A DNA stretch of 58,740 bases from Pseudobutyrivibrio sp. (GTDB lineage Bacteria; Bacillota; Clostridia; Lachnospirales; Lachnospiraceae). Position 1 is the stretch's first letter. Each line of letters opens with the position of its first letter. The notes below the pieces were generated by a model. The model saw nothing but the letters and a program-made list of their open reading frames with translations. It did not search any database and was not told the origin of the DNA. The stretch lies in assembly GCF_015057185.1 (NCBI RefSeq), contig NZ_SVEV01000024.1, positions 1-58,740 on the forward strand. The letters are read 5' to 3'. The position numbers were made by a program, and so were the translations under genes. Below are positions 8,938 through 19,246 of the stretch, in pieces.

Positions 8938-10584
8938 CTATTCCTGCAAAGACTCCATAATAGCTGGAATAAGCTGCTTCTTTCGAGATACAACTCCCTT
9001 TAATAGATAGCTCTCTGCAGCAACAGGCATTCTAAATGCATCGGCAATTATTTTATCGGCCTCCCCGCCAACGAATAGAAGCTCTGTTGATTCTTCAAGA
9101 ATATCTGTAAGCATAACAAAGATAGCATTGAGCTCTGAATCATTGTTAAGCACAGTATTCATGTATTCTTGTAAATCTTTTTTGATTGAATTTAGCTGGC
9201 TCTTTGAAATTGAGCTTACCTGAGCCACACCAAATTTGATATCTCCACTTGTAAAAATCTTGTAATCCTGGTGGAAAATCTGATCTGCTGTACGGTCCTT
9301 AAAGTCACTGCCTGCCTCAAACATAGAAGTAGCCAATTCCTTAACATCAACTCCAGCAATATCAGCAAGTTTTCTTGCCTGTCTCTCATCCACTGGTGTA
9401 CATGTAGGAGATCTAAACATTAATGTATCTGAAAGAATAGCTGAACAAAGAATTCCAGCGATATCCTTTGGAATATCAATATTTCTCTCATCATACATAA
9501 GAGACACTATAGTAGCTGTAGAACCTAAAGGCTGATTTCTAAATAAAATAGGTGAAACAGTCTCCAGTGAACCTAATCTATGGTGATCAATAATCTCAAG
9601 AACCTCTGCCTGTTCAATACCATCAACAGCCTGAGATTTCTCATTATGATCAACTAAGATAACTCTCTTCTTTTGCATATTTAAAAGCAAACGACGAGAA
9701 ACCATGCCTACATAATGTCTATTTTCATCGAGGATTGGGAAATCTCGATGTCTAACAGTTTTCATAATATCTCTAACATCATCAACATAATCATCAAGTT
9801 CGAAGCTGATTATGTCGTCAGTCTTCATAAACTGACGAATTGGCATAGACTGATGAATAAGTCTAGCAACTGTAAATGTATCGTATTCTGTAGTAATCAA
9901 TACACACTGATGCTCCTCAGCAGCAGCTACTACACTATCATCTACTGAACTAGCACCACAAACAACAAGGCAACTACATCCAGCTTCGATACAAATAAGC
10001 TGACGCTCTGTAATATTACCAACAATAGCTAAATCATCACGATTGATATCTTCTTTAAGATCCTCTCTGTTGTTGGATGCAATAACTACTGCGCCCTTAA
10101 CAAAATATGCGTGAGAGTTTCCTGTAACTAAATTACCATTTAAGGTAGAAATAATATTGCTATACTGTGTACGTGCTCTAGACAAAATATTATTGTCATA
10201 AACATCCATATATGAATATGCAATATCACCATTTACAATTACGCCTTCGAGCTTTCCAGTCTTGGCAATAACTGGAAGTGTAACAACGTCTCTATTAAGC
10301 ATAATTTCCCATGCTTTTTTAAGAGAAATATGTCCATCTACGCCCTCAAGTCGTCTGTATTCAATATCCATTAGCTGTGCGCCAACATCAGAAACTGTCT
10401 CTGGCTCAGGAATATTGAATCTCTGCAATACATAACGAGTCTCTTCATTAAGTGAACCCGCCTTTTTTGCAATATATGTATCACTTTCTGTGATTGTGTT
10501 TTTTAAATGCGCGTATGCTATAGCTGCGCAAATACTATCGGTATCTGGATTCTTGTGTCCGATAACAAAAACATTATTTGGCAT
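8938..10584 (-). CDS. ppaC: Mn-dependent family II inorganic pyrophosphatase with CBS-DRTGG insert
   Basis: Hydrolyses pyrophosphate to phosphate. 548 aa, longer than the 310-aa simple form because a regulatory insert splits the DHH domain: CBS near 65-125, DRTGG-like domain near 130-240, second CBS near 245-305. DHH motifs: GHKNPDTDS at 9-17, a later DHHRLG, and a C-terminal DHHA2 domain. CBS domains in this family bind adenine nucleotides and tune activity (family knowledge). GGAGGG precedes the start. Directly downstream of the coiled-coil protein and glyS. Confidence 0.93.
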   Translation of the reverse strand: MPNNVFVIGHKNPDTDSICAAIAYAHLKNTITESDTYIAKKAGSLNEETRYVLQRFNIPEPETVSDVGAQLMDIEYRRLEGVDGHISLKKAWEIMLNRDVVTLPVIAKTGKLEGVIVNGDIAYSYMDVYDNNILSRARTQYSNIISTLNGNLVTGNSHAYFVKGAVVIASNNREDLKEDINRDDLAIVGNITERQLICIEAGCSCLVVCGASSVDDSVVAAAEEHQCVLITTEYDTFTVARLIHQSMPIRQFMKTDDIISFELDDYVDDVRDIMKTVRHRDFPILDENRHYVGMVSRRLLLNMQKKRVILVDHNEKSQAVDGIEQAEVLEIIDHHRLGSLETVSPILFRNQPLGSTATIVSLMYDERNIDIPKDIAGILCSAILSDTLMFRSPTCTPVDERQARKLADIAGVDVKELATSMFEAGSDFKDRTADQIFHQDYKIFTSGDIKFGVAQVSSISKSQLNSIKKDLQEYMNTVLNNDSELNAIFVMLTDILEESTELLFVGGEADKIIADAFRMPVAAESYLLKGVVSRKKQLIPAIMESLQE

Positions 10585-10616
10585 AAGCCCTCCATAATCT
10601 AACCTTCACTCAAGGG

Positions 10617-11288
10617 TTAAAAAATGCCAAGTGATATAATAAACGAAGCAATTGAAACACCCATTGTGAGTAAAAGTAATATAATAATAACTACTGAAAA
10701 TTTCTTTAAAGAGCTGTAATGTTCCAATGCTTTTACTGCCTGTTCTTCGCTGTTGTCATGTTCTTTAAGCAAATCTTGAATCAAACGATATAGATGCACT
10801 GACTCAGAGTGAGTCTTTTCTGATAACTCACTTTGAATTGTATCTAAACCATCAGAAACACTACGCAACGTATCCTGAAGATTTCTATTGTGCTCTTCAT
10901 AAGACTCTTGATTATCGCTCACCTGACCCTTTATGTCAATCTCAAGTTGATCCATATTGGTTTTAACAACCTGCATCATTCTATCTACTTGAGTCTCAAC
11001 ATCTGCTACGAGGCTGTCGGCTTCCTCTTGTTTTTTGCTAAGTTCATCCTGAAGCTTAACATTTATTGCTTCTTTTTCTTTAACTAAAGCTTCAAGCTCT
11101 GCAGCCTTTTGCTCTTTTGCTGCAATAAGCTGCTGAAGCTGTGTAGCCTTATCTCTAAACGCATCTATCTGCGCTATTAATAAATCTTCACCATTATCTA
11201 GTGTCTGTGGAGCCGGTTCTTCAGGCTTTTCTGCATTAGAAATTTCTAACTCTTTGTAATCTGCTCCCTCAACATTCACTTTTTCCAT
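10617..11288 (-). CDS. Tail-anchored coiled-coil protein, unknown function
   Basis: 223 aa, not recognised. Acidic N-terminus (1-30), long heptad-rich helix about residues 35-190 (many Glu, Lys, Gln, Leu), and one C-terminal membrane segment of about 25 residues that ends the protein. This layout suggests a cytoplasmic coiled coil anchored in the membrane by its tail. GGAGGAGA lies 5 nt before the start. It lies between glyS (17-nt gap) and the pyrophosphatase gene and is probably co-transcribed with both. Confidence 0.7.
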   Translation of the reverse strand: MEKVNVEGADYKELEISNAEKPEEPAPQTLDNGEDLLIAQIDAFRDKATQLQQLIAAKEQKAAELEALVKEKEAINVKLQDELSKKQEEADSLVADVETQVDRMMQVVKTNMDQLEIDIKGQVSDNQESYEEHNRNLQDTLRSVSDGLDTIQSELSEKTHSESVHLYRLIQDLLKEHDNSEEQAVKALEHYSSLKKFSVVIIILLLLTMGVSIASFIISLGIF

Positions 11289-11305
11289 AGCACATCTCCT
11301 CCCAT

Positions 11306-12703
11306 TTAGAATGTAAACTTGTCAGCGAAATATGCGTCTAAGTCTGCGATAGCAATTCGCTCCTGTTCCATGGAATCACGGTGGCGAACTGTTACCATAT
11401 GGTCTGTTTCAGACTCAAAATCGTATGTGATACAGAATGGTGTACCAATTTCATCCTGTCTACGATATCTCTTTCCGATGTTTCCTCTATCATCGAATTC
11501 ACAGTTGTACTTCTTAGAAAGCTCTTCGAAAATCTTCTCCGCACCCTCGTTAAGCTTCTTAGAAAGTGGAAGGACACCAATCTTAACTGGTGCAAGTGCT
11601 GGATGGAAATGAAGAACTGTACGTACGTCGCTTCTCTCCTCGTCACCGATTTCTTCCTCATCATAAGCTGCACAGAGGAATGCAAGAACAACTCTGTCAG
11701 CACCAAGTGATGGCTCGATTACATATGGAAGATATTTTTCATTGAGCTCATCATCAAAGTATGTAAGATCCTGACCTGAAACATTCTGGTGCTGTGTAAG
11801 GTCATAATCTGTACGACTAGCGATACCCCAAAGCTCGCCCCAACCAAATGGGAATAAGAACTCGATATCAGTTGTACCAGTTGAGTAGAATGAAAGCTCC
11901 TCTGGATCGTGGTCACGAAGACGCATCTCATCCTCCTTAATACCAAGTGAAAGTAACCAATCACGACAGAAGCCTCTCCAGTACTGGAACCACTCATCCT
12001 GTGTACCTGGCTTGCAGAAGAATTCAAGCTCCATCTGCTCAAACTCACGTGTACGGAATGTGAAGTTACCTGGTGTAATCTCATTACGGAATGACTTACC
12101 AATCTGGCCAATACCGAATGGAACCTTCTTACGAGATGTACGCTGAACATTTTTGAAGTTTACAAAAATACCCTGCGCTGTCTCTGGACGAAGGTAAACT
12201 GTATTTTTAGCATCCTCAGTAACACCCTGGAATGTTTTAAACATAAGGTTAAATTCACGAATGTCTGTGAAGTTGTGCTTGCCACATGTAGGACATGGAA
12301 CATTGTTGCTTTCGATGAATTCCTTCATCTCATCCTTGCTCCATCCATCTACTGAAGATTTGAGCTCAATGTTATTCTCAGCTGCAAAATCTTCAATAAT
12401 TTTGTCAGCTCTGAATCTCTCGTGACACTCTTTACAATCCATAAGAGGATCTGAGAATGAACCAAGATGTCCAGATGCAATCCATGTCTGTGGATTCATA
12501 AGGATAGCACAATCAACACCAACGTTGTATTTGTTCTCCTGGACGAATTTCTGCCACCAAGCTTTTTTTACGTTGTTCTTGAGTTCTACACCGAGGTTAC
12601 CATAATCCCAAGTGTTAGCAAGACCGCCGTAAATTTCTGAACCTGCGTAAACAAAGCCTCTCGCTTTAGCAAGAGCAATAATTTTGTCCATTGATTTTTC
12701 CAT
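11306..12703 (-). CDS. glyS: Glycyl-tRNA synthetase, alpha2 class II form
   Basis: Charges tRNA-Gly. The 465-aa single-chain (GlyQS) form, not the alpha2-beta2 form. Begins with [21 protein letters not shown], has class II motif 2 around [10 protein letters not shown] and [13 protein letters not shown], motif 3 [11 protein letters not shown], and a C-terminal anticodon-binding domain. CKECH and CPTCGKH pairs mark a zinc-binding region. No T-box leader can be seen: only 23 bp separate it from the upstream gene. Confidence 0.96.
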   Translation of the reverse strand: MEKSMDKIIALAKARGFVYAGSEIYGGLANTWDYGNLGVELKNNVKKAWWQKFVQENKYNVGVDCAILMNPQTWIASGHLGSFSDPLMDCKECHERFRADKIIEDFAAENNIELKSSVDGWSKDEMKEFIESNNVPCPTCGKHNFTDIREFNLMFKTFQGVTEDAKNTVYLRPETAQGIFVNFKNVQRTSRKKVPFGIGQIGKSFRNEITPGNFTFRTREFEQMELEFFCKPGTQDEWFQYWRGFCRDWLLSLGIKEDEMRLRDHDPEELSFYSTGTTDIEFLFPFGWGELWGIASRTDYDLTQHQNVSGQDLTYFDDELNEKYLPYVIEPSLGADRVVLAFLCAAYDEEEIGDEERSDVRTVLHFHPALAPVKIGVLPLSKKLNEGAEKIFEELSKKYNCEFDDRGNIGKRYRRQDEIGTPFCITYDFESETDHMVTVRHRDSMEQERIAIADLDAYFADKFTF

Positions 12704-12726
12704 TTTAATTATTTCCTCTCTTATAT

Positions 12727-13521
12727 TTATTCTACGCTGTAAATGATATATACCAACTCTGTGGAATCTTCATTTCCATCAGCCGGAGAAATCTTAATAG
12801 TATTATCTGCAATAACTTCTGTATCTGAGTCCGAAACATAGTCGATTGTGCCTGGCACTACAACTACTACATTCTCACTAACTACAGCAACTCTTTTGCC
12901 TGCAAATGCTGTATCTGCATCTACATTCTGCCCCTCGCCCTTTGTGGCGTCATTGACTGCGGCAAAAGTATTGTTGAAGGTATAACCAGCTGCTATTGCA
13001 TTTTCATATGTATCATTATATGTCTGATATGATGTAGCTGAGCTATATGCATCTGCATCTACATATGAAGTTCTTACATAGCTTTTATTATCTGAAACAG
13101 ATATTTTCTCAACTGAAACAGCTTCACTGCCATAAGCATCATTGAAGCTAGCAACATTTTCTTCTACAAAATCTTCTAATGAAGATTTGTCATATACATC
13201 TGTGTCAAAATCCACTATTTCCTCAAATACTACTCCACCATTCTCTTTAAAGGTAATGGTAGATGTATCCGCTACGCTGCCAGCTCCAGCAAAGAAGCCA
13301 ACCAGCTTTGTGATCAAAAATATAATTAATGCTAATAATAGAGCACAGCCTGCACCGAATATAATACGATTTCGCATAACCTGTCTCTGTCTTTTTCTTC
13401 TACGAGCCTCCTGCAATTCTCTAGAAGCCCTCCCCTGAGTGGTCCTGTTCTGAGCAGGTCTGCTACCGGCATTTCGGCTCCTCATGCCTGTAGAACGACT
13501 TCCAGATTTAATGTCTGTCAT
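12727..13521 (-). CDS. Single-pass membrane protein, unknown function
   Basis: 264 aa, not recognised. Residues 1-50 are strongly basic and disordered (Arg, Ser, Gln-rich), residues 52-76 form one membrane segment, and residues 80-264 are an acidic, Asp/Glu/Ser/Thr-rich domain probably outside the cell. The start overlaps the recO stop by 4 nt (ATGA), so translation is likely coupled to recO. The layout (basic cytoplasmic tail, one helix, external domain) fits a cell-envelope protein; no enzyme motif is visible. Confidence 0.7.
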   Translation of the reverse strand: MTDIKSGSRSTGMRSRNAGSRPAQNRTTQGRASRELQEARRRKRQRQVMRNRIIFGAGCALLLALIIFLITKLVGFFAGAGSVADTSTITFKENGGVVFEEIVDFDTDVYDKSSLEDFVEENVASFNDAYGSEAVSVEKISVSDNKSYVRTSYVDADAYSSATSYQTYNDTYENAIAAGYTFNNTFAAVNDATKGEGQNVDADTAFAGKRVAVVSENVVVVVPGTIDYVSDSDTEVIADNTIKISPADGNEDSTELVYIIYSVE

Positions 13522-14243
13522 AAAAATTCCTCACTCTTATACTTATGCGACATATAGTTTAATCTATAACTCGCCAAAATTCTAGTCAATTCTTCTTCAG
13601 TTTCCTCATTCAACACAAAAGTATACAACTTTTCTATCTTCGAGGAAACTATGAATTGCATAGTATATAAAGTAGAATTGCTTATCTCCACCCCAGATTC
13701 TAATTCGCCACAGGAGCTACATATCATCCCATGATGTTTGATAGAAAACAATTTGAGATTTTCAGTAGTTTTGCACTTCATGCATTGAAATACATTAGGA
13801 TATTCACCATCAATAACCCAAGTTTTCAAGTCGTAAATATTTCTCAACAATCTATTAGTAAATTTCCCAGACTCAAGCGCCTTAAGACTTTGGTACAGAA
13901 GCGCTAATCTAGGTGTCTCATCAACACCTTCGACAGCTCTAAAATCTGCAACCTCAAGAAAATAGGAGCCCAAACAAACCTTATCGTAATCCGTTGCAAG
14001 GTCTCTAAAATAATTTGAAATATTAGCCCTACTGAGATGATAGGAATTTTTTCCTTCGAAAGCCTCAAAAGTACCAAAGCAAAATGGCGAGCATGCAGCA
14101 ACAAGTGAATTATTAGGACGTCTGGCGCCTTTTGCAAAGGCTGTAACCCTACCAGCTTCTCTAGTAAGAATAACAAGCCTCTTATCAAACTCACCTACAT
14201 CTGAGCTAGATAAAACAATTCCCGTAATGGTCACAAGTCCCAT
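13518..14243 (-). CDS. recO: DNA repair protein RecO
   Basis: Recombination mediator that loads RecA in the RecFOR pathway. 241 aa, with an N-terminal OB fold (ITGIVLSSSDVGEFDKRLVILT, GRVTAFAKGARRPNN) and a zinc-finger region with CMKCK and CSSCGE. Starts 4 nt after era stops; era-recO adjacency is usual in Firmicutes. Confidence 0.93.
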   Translation of the reverse strand: MGLVTITGIVLSSSDVGEFDKRLVILTREAGRVTAFAKGARRPNNSLVAACSPFCFGTFEAFEGKNSYHLSRANISNYFRDLATDYDKVCLGSYFLEVADFRAVEGVDETPRLALLYQSLKALESGKFTNRLLRNIYDLKTWVIDGEYPNVFQCMKCKTTENLKLFSIKHHGMICSSCGELESGVEISNSTLYTMQFIVSSKIEKLYTFVLNEETEEELTRILASYRLNYMSHKYKSEEFL

Positions 14244-14246
14244 CTA

Positions 14247-15158
14247 TTAAATGTCCTCTTTTTTGTATCCAAAGTTTTTCAACTCATAGTCAGATTCACG
14301 CCAATCCTTTTTAACCTTAACAAAAAGCTTAAGATTAACCTTGGCATCTAAAAGCTTCTCTATTTCATAACGAGCGTTTGTGCCGATTTTCTTAATCATT
14401 GCACCGCCCTTTCCAATGATTATTCCCTTGTGAGAAGTCTTTTCACAAACGATAGTAGCCTCAATGTCCCAAAGGGCCTTTTTGCCTGGACGTTCCTTCA
14501 TGGAATCAATCACTATTGCAATACCATGTGGTACCTCATCATTTAAAGCGTGAAGAGATTTTTCTCTGATTATTTCAGCAGCAATCTCTCTCAAGGTCTG
14601 ATTTGTAACCGTCTCCTCATCATAGAAGGCAGGCCCCTCTGGAAGATGCTTAAATATGGTAGAAAGTAAGTCATCACAGCCCTCACCATGAAGAGCAGAA
14701 ACAGGAACCACCTCTATAAAATCGCACAAGTCTTTGAATGCCTGAATTGTCTCTCCAACTTTTGCGCCATCGGCCATGTCGATTTTGTTGATAACTAAGA
14801 TTACTGGTGCTTCTGCTGTTGATAACAGCTCTGCAATTTTCTTGTCACCTGCACCAACCTTTGTGTCAGGTTCAATAAGCCAAAGAATCAAATCAACATC
14901 ATTGATTGTGCTCTTTGCAGCTGTCATCATATATTCTCCAAGCTTGTTTTTAGCTTGGTGCATACCAGGTGTATCAAGGAATACAATCTGCCCCACATTC
15001 TCGTCAGTGTATACAGTCTGTATTCTGTTTCTAGTTGTCTGTGGCTTATTGCTAGTAATTGCAATTTTCTGCCCAATGATGTGATTCATCAATGTACTTT
15101 TGCCAACGTTTGGTCTTCCAACTATAGTTACAAAACCTGATTTAAAAGCTTCACTCAT
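14247..15158 (-). CDS. era: GTPase Era
   Basis: Ribosome-assembly GTPase that binds 16S rRNA near its 3' end. 303 aa: G1 GRPNVGKST at 14-22, G3 DTPG, G4 NKID, then a C-terminal KH domain with IIGKGGAMIKKIG. AGAGGAAT precedes the start. An 85-bp hairpin repeat lies 18 bp upstream. Confidence 0.97.
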   Translation of the reverse strand: MSEAFKSGFVTIVGRPNVGKSTLMNHIIGQKIAITSNKPQTTRNRIQTVYTDENVGQIVFLDTPGMHQAKNKLGEYMMTAAKSTINDVDLILWLIEPDTKVGAGDKKIAELLSTAEAPVILVINKIDMADGAKVGETIQAFKDLCDFIEVVPVSALHGEGCDDLLSTIFKHLPEGPAFYDEETVTNQTLREIAAEIIREKSLHALNDEVPHGIAIVIDSMKERPGKKALWDIEATIVCEKTSHKGIIIGKGGAMIKKIGTNARYEIEKLLDAKVNLKLFVKVKKDWRESDYELKNFGYKKEDI

Positions 15159-15175
15159 AATAAATTCCTCTACTT

Positions 15176-15263
15176 AGGCTGTCACGGAAACAAACCTTAG
15201 TATTTCTCATCTCGACTAAAAATGTCTCGATTGAGAAATCTAAGAGCTTGTTTCCTACAGCCT
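15176..15263. repeat. 85-bp hairpin repeat, copy 2
   Basis: Ends AGGCTGT and ACAGCCT. The inner arms GGAAACAA-CCTTAG-ATTTCTCA and TGAGAAAT-TAAG-CTTGTTTCC pair over about 25 bp. The tip carries CTCGACTAAAAATGTCTCG. Lies between the M16C protease gene and era. Confidence 0.8.
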
Positions 15264-15317
15264 CATAAAAATTATAACTATTTTACTCCGCTTGTTACAT
15301 TAACAAGCCTCATCTAA

Positions 15318-18230
15318 CTAATATAATGACTCTATATTTGTAAACAACGACTTGTTTGCCTCTATAGTGTCCTCATTTCCTATAACACAAATGTATCTCT
15401 GATCAAGAGCTGCCTCAACTGGCTCTGCCAATGCTTGGATATCTTCAACAGTGGCATCAAGAACCTCATCACGAGTCTTTTGTATATCCTCATATGTGAT
15501 GCCTGACATGTAAAAGCTAAGACCTCTAAGTCCTCTCTGAGAAGGAGTCAATGGTGTATCCATTCCGCTGATTGTTCCGATAATATATTTAGTCATATCG
15601 CGCTCATCAGCCTCGAAGTTTCTAAGATATTCTCCTGTCTTTTCATATACATTAAGTGTCTCCGATAAATTAGGATCACGATATGAAACGAGAACCAAAT
15701 CTCCTTGACGTCCAGAATTCATGCTACATCCATAAGCTCCACCCTGAACTCTAACCTTAATCCATAAGTAATCATAGCCTAAGATTGTATTTAAAAGTCT
15801 GAACGCTCCATTGTATTTAAATCCTGCTTTAACAAAATCTCCAGCCATTGCAACATACTGAATTTGAGATGCATCTTTAAGAGCTTCCTTCACTGGATGA
15901 ATTTCAAACTCGGTGTCATCAGAATCAAAATCCATATGCTGTTGATTTAGTCTAGGTCTAATGTCATCAGCTAATCTCTTAGCTTGAGTAAGTACCTCTA
16001 CCTTTCCAGTAGATGAAATTATAAATCTATCCACCGAGAAAATAATCTGCACCAGTTTATTCAATCTAGATATAATATCTGCTTTCTTAGCTTCAAAATT
16101 CTCCTCTAAATCAACTAAGAATCGATAGAACTCAACGCCATTTGCAAGGTCTGCAAGCTTTGCTTTTTTAGAAAATCCTGCTCGCGCTCTTGTAGCAGCT
16201 ACCACATTGCCTCTAGAATTAAGCGTAACTTCCATGTGGGATTTCTCGGCAGTAATAAGCTCTTTAAGTCTCTTTTCATCTGAGAAATCTGTATTCAGAA
16301 TCATTTCAAGTGCCAAATCTCTGGCAGCATCAGCCTCATCATAGATGAACTTTGAACGAACCTCAAAAGTAATTTTGTACTGGTCATGTGTATTGAATAC
16401 CTCGTGTACCGCTGTGTTTGTAGTGATACCACCAGTATGCAAGTACATCTCATTTGTATAATCAGTGTATGTATAATTCTTAGTGTTAAATAATCCTAAG
16501 AATCTTTCCAATAACGAAACGTATGGAATGTCAGTAAGTGTCACATCACTGATATCAAACACCATGTTGAAATAGTGAATTCCGTTTGTTCTAACCTTGT
16601 GATGAAGAATAGTCACACCATCCACATCATGAACTGCTAAATCTATTGGGCGTGCTTTCCTAGTCAAATCAAAACGACTTAGCATTGGGATTTTAGCCAA
16701 ATCATTTTTAGAGCTAGGTGTCTGTTGATATTCTTTAAGGTATGCTGTATGCTCAACAATTTCCTGAATCTCTTCAGCTGTCATCTGTGCTTTTTTGGCA
16801 GCTAGCTTGTTTTTCAGTTCGTTGTCATCTACACTAGTAAGTCCCTTAACTGGTCTTAGGGTAACAATTGATTTGTGATTGTTTGAAAGCAAATAAACAT
16901 CGGCAATATAATCAAATAACCCATTCTCAACTCTAGATTTAATTTTATTCAATACCTCTACTGCATGAAGGTGAAGGAATGGTCTATTCTTATCATATAA
17001 CCAGCTGTCAAGAAGCTGTAAACCAATAATCAATCCCTTTGGTGCACTACCAAAATCTAACTCTCTGGCTCTAAACTGTTCACCATTAATTGCTGCGAAT
17101 AATGTTTTGTGGTCAATACTATTTTTAATTACATCTCTAAGAGTATTCTCAATAATCTCGACAAATTTATCTCTATCTTCTTCGTTAGCACCGCGTGCCA
17201 CAACAGAGAAATACATTTGTCTCTGCGATGATTCCAAGGAGCACTCTACGTCCTCAGCAATATCTGCATCAATCAAAGCCTTATATAAAGGTGCGCCTGG
17301 AGCTGAAACCAATGCATAATTAAGAATATCAAAAGCCCTATACATATTTGGATCAAGAACATCACCTATACATACGTTATATGACAAATACGCATTGTTC
17401 TTAGTGTCTTGATCTGCCGAGATTGAATAGTCTATAGTTTTGACTACTGGCTTATCAAATGGCTTTTGCATCTGAATCTCAGAATCAACCTCAAGGTAAT
17501 CATAGTGGCGAAGATATTTTTTATCCAAATACTCCAATAATTCATCGATATCCACATCACCATAAACATAGATATATGAATTGCTAGGGTGATAATATTT
17601 GCTGTGGAAAGCAAGGAAATCCTCATAAGTAAGAGTTGGAATAACCTTTGGGTCACCACCTGACTCAATTGAATATGTAGTGTCAGGGAATAACGAATTT
17701 AATATCTGACGGGCAAGCACATCATCTGGTGAAGAATATGCACCCTTCATTTCGTTATAAACCACACCATTAATAGTCAAATCGCTTTCAGGAGTCTCCA
17801 TCTCATAATGCCAGCCCTCCTGCTCGAAAATCTCTCTATATTTGTAAATATTTGGATGGAAAACTGCATCCATATAAACATCTATAAGATTCATGTAGTC
17901 AGCATCATTTGTGCTGGCAATAGGGTAAACTGTTTTGTCAGGATAAGTCATTGCATTTAAGAATGTATTAAGACTACCCTTTACCAATTCTACGAATGGG
18001 TCCTTTACTGGATATTTATCAGAGCCGCAAAGAACTGTATGCTCTACGATATGAGCAACACCTGTAGAATCCTTAGGTGGTGTTCTAAATCCTATATAAA
18101 ATACTTTGTTATCGTCGTCGTTTGAAATGAAACAAATTCTAGCTTTTGTTTTCTTGTGTTCGAAGATAAAGCCTAATGAATCAATCCCCTCTAGCTTTTC
18201 TTCTTTTAATAATTCGTATGCCTTATTCAA
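15318..18230 (-). CDS. M16C insulinase-family zinc metalloprotease (PreP-like)
   Basis: 970 aa, the length of the single-chain M16C/presequence-protease family. The inverted zinc motif H60-I-V-E-H64 is followed by CGSDKYPVKDPFVELVKGSLNTF split here only by residue choice; the third ligand Glu is expected about 77 residues on. Four M16 domains with M16C-associated hinge are expected. It degrades short unfolded peptides. No signal peptide, so it is cytoplasmic. Its start overlaps the mscS end by 8 nt. Confidence 0.92.
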   Translation of the reverse strand: MNKAYELLKEEKLEGIDSLGFIFEHKKTKARICFISNDDDNKVFYIGFRTPPKDSTGVAHIVEHTVLCGSDKYPVKDPFVELVKGSLNTFLNAMTYPDKTVYPIASTNDADYMNLIDVYMDAVFHPNIYKYREIFEQEGWHYEMETPESDLTINGVVYNEMKGAYSSPDDVLARQILNSLFPDTTYSIESGGDPKVIPTLTYEDFLAFHSKYYHPSNSYIYVYGDVDIDELLEYLDKKYLRHYDYLEVDSEIQMQKPFDKPVVKTIDYSISADQDTKNNAYLSYNVCIGDVLDPNMYRAFDILNYALVSAPGAPLYKALIDADIAEDVECSLESSQRQMYFSVVARGANEEDRDKFVEIIENTLRDVIKNSIDHKTLFAAINGEQFRARELDFGSAPKGLIIGLQLLDSWLYDKNRPFLHLHAVEVLNKIKSRVENGLFDYIADVYLLSNNHKSIVTLRPVKGLTSVDDNELKNKLAAKKAQMTAEEIQEIVEHTAYLKEYQQTPSSKNDLAKIPMLSRFDLTRKARPIDLAVHDVDGVTILHHKVRTNGIHYFNMVFDISDVTLTDIPYVSLLERFLGLFNTKNYTYTDYTNEMYLHTGGITTNTAVHEVFNTHDQYKITFEVRSKFIYDEADAARDLALEMILNTDFSDEKRLKELITAEKSHMEVTLNSRGNVVAATRARAGFSKKAKLADLANGVEFYRFLVDLEENFEAKKADIISRLNKLVQIIFSVDRFIISSTGKVEVLTQAKRLADDIRPRLNQQHMDFDSDDTEFEIHPVKEALKDASQIQYVAMAGDFVKAGFKYNGAFRLLNTILGYDYLWIKVRVQGGAYGCSMNSGRQGDLVLVSYRDPNLSETLNVYEKTGEYLRNFEADERDMTKYIIGTISGMDTPLTPSQRGLRGLSFYMSGITYEDIQKTRDEVLDATVEDIQALAEPVEAALDQRYICVIGNEDTIEANKSLFTNIESLY

Positions 18231-19116
18231 AATCTTTCTCCTTTATGTGAACGTCTAACTGGTTGAAGCAGATATTAATACCTGCCTTATCAAATTTATC
18301 TTTTATTTCCTCTAAGACGTCCCATTTTGTATCCCAATAATATTCTGTCTCTATCCAAAATCTAAGCCCGATTTGAACTGCACTATCTCCCAATTCAGAA
18401 ACGAACACTTTTATTGGTTCATCGGTAATACGATGATCCTGTTGCTCTGCAATACTAAGCATAATCTCTTTTGCCTTTTTTATATCAGAATCATAGCTAA
18501 TGCCAACAGTCTCATTAAACATTCTTCTGGTAACAGAAGTACAGTTTGTAATAGAGGTTGCAGATATAGTTCCATTTGGTATCTGAACCAAACGTCCATC
18601 TATCATTTTGAGAGTAGTGTAAATGATGTTAATTCTCTCGACTGTACCCTCTCTGTTAGTAGAATGCTCAATAATATAGTCTCCGACTCTAAATGGATGC
18701 ATCAAAAGAATTAGCACGCCTCCGGCGAAATTTGAAAGAGCGCCTTGCAATGCAAGACCAATTGTAACACCAAGACCTGCAACAGCTGCAGAAATAGATG
18801 TGGTAGTAATACCGAAGAGTCCCAAGATGATACTAAGCAAAATAATATAGCAAATCCATCTAAGAACAGACTCTAAGAAGGTCTCAACTCCAGTGTCAAA
18901 ACTATGCCTTTCCATGGCTTTATGGAAAAGCTTGATAATGCCCTTGATAACCTTAGTTCCTATGAAAAAAACTACGAGTGCTAAAACAACACACCAAGCA
19001 AAACTCCAAAGCTTTGGTATAACTTTCTCAATTTGTTGCTGTAGCATACCTGTTTTAACATCCTCTACAATTGTCTCTGGCGAAGCCAATTCGCCCTCTG
19101 TTGCTAACAAAAGCAT
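18223..19116 (-). CDS. mscS: Small-conductance mechanosensitive channel (MscS family)
   Basis: 297 aa. An N-terminal stretch, three membrane helices (about 40-63, 85-105 and 110-145), with the pore-lining Gly/Ala-rich TM3 (SAAVAGLGVTIGLALQGAL), then the cytoplasmic beta domain (FRVGDYI, NGTISATSI). It opens under membrane tension to release solutes during osmotic downshock. GGGAGGAT lies 5 nt before the start. Confidence 0.93.
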   Translation of the reverse strand: MLLLATEGELASPETIVEDVKTGMLQQQIEKVIPKLWSFAWCVVLALVVFFIGTKVIKGIIKLFHKAMERHSFDTGVETFLESVLRWICYIILLSIILGLFGITTTSISAAVAGLGVTIGLALQGALSNFAGGVLILLMHPFRVGDYIIEHSTNREGTVERINIIYTTLKMIDGRLVQIPNGTISATSITNCTSVTRRMFNETVGISYDSDIKKAKEIMLSIAEQQDHRITDEPIKVFVSELGDSAVQIGLRFWIETEYYWDTKWDVLEEIKDKFDKAGINICFNQLDVHIKEKDFE

Positions 19117-19212
19117 GTCTTATCCTCCCGTCATTACAATCCGTAATATTATAGCACAGTGGTAATAAAAAAACATCTTGTTAGTGGCATATGAAATCTC
19201 CTTTTTACCAAT

Positions 19213-19235
19213 AAAAAAGGACGGCAAGCCGTCCT
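19213..19235 (-). terminator. Rho-independent terminator of the serC-serA-DUF1015 transcript
   Basis: 8-bp GC-rich stem (19218-19225 with 19228-19235), followed on the minus strand by TTTTTT. It starts 12 nt past the DUF1015 stop. Confidence 0.88.
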
Positions 19236-19246
19236 AATAATTATTA

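Noticed and set aside
15318-18230. Secreted protease
   Set aside because: No signal peptide at the N-terminus; the family has cytoplasmic members.
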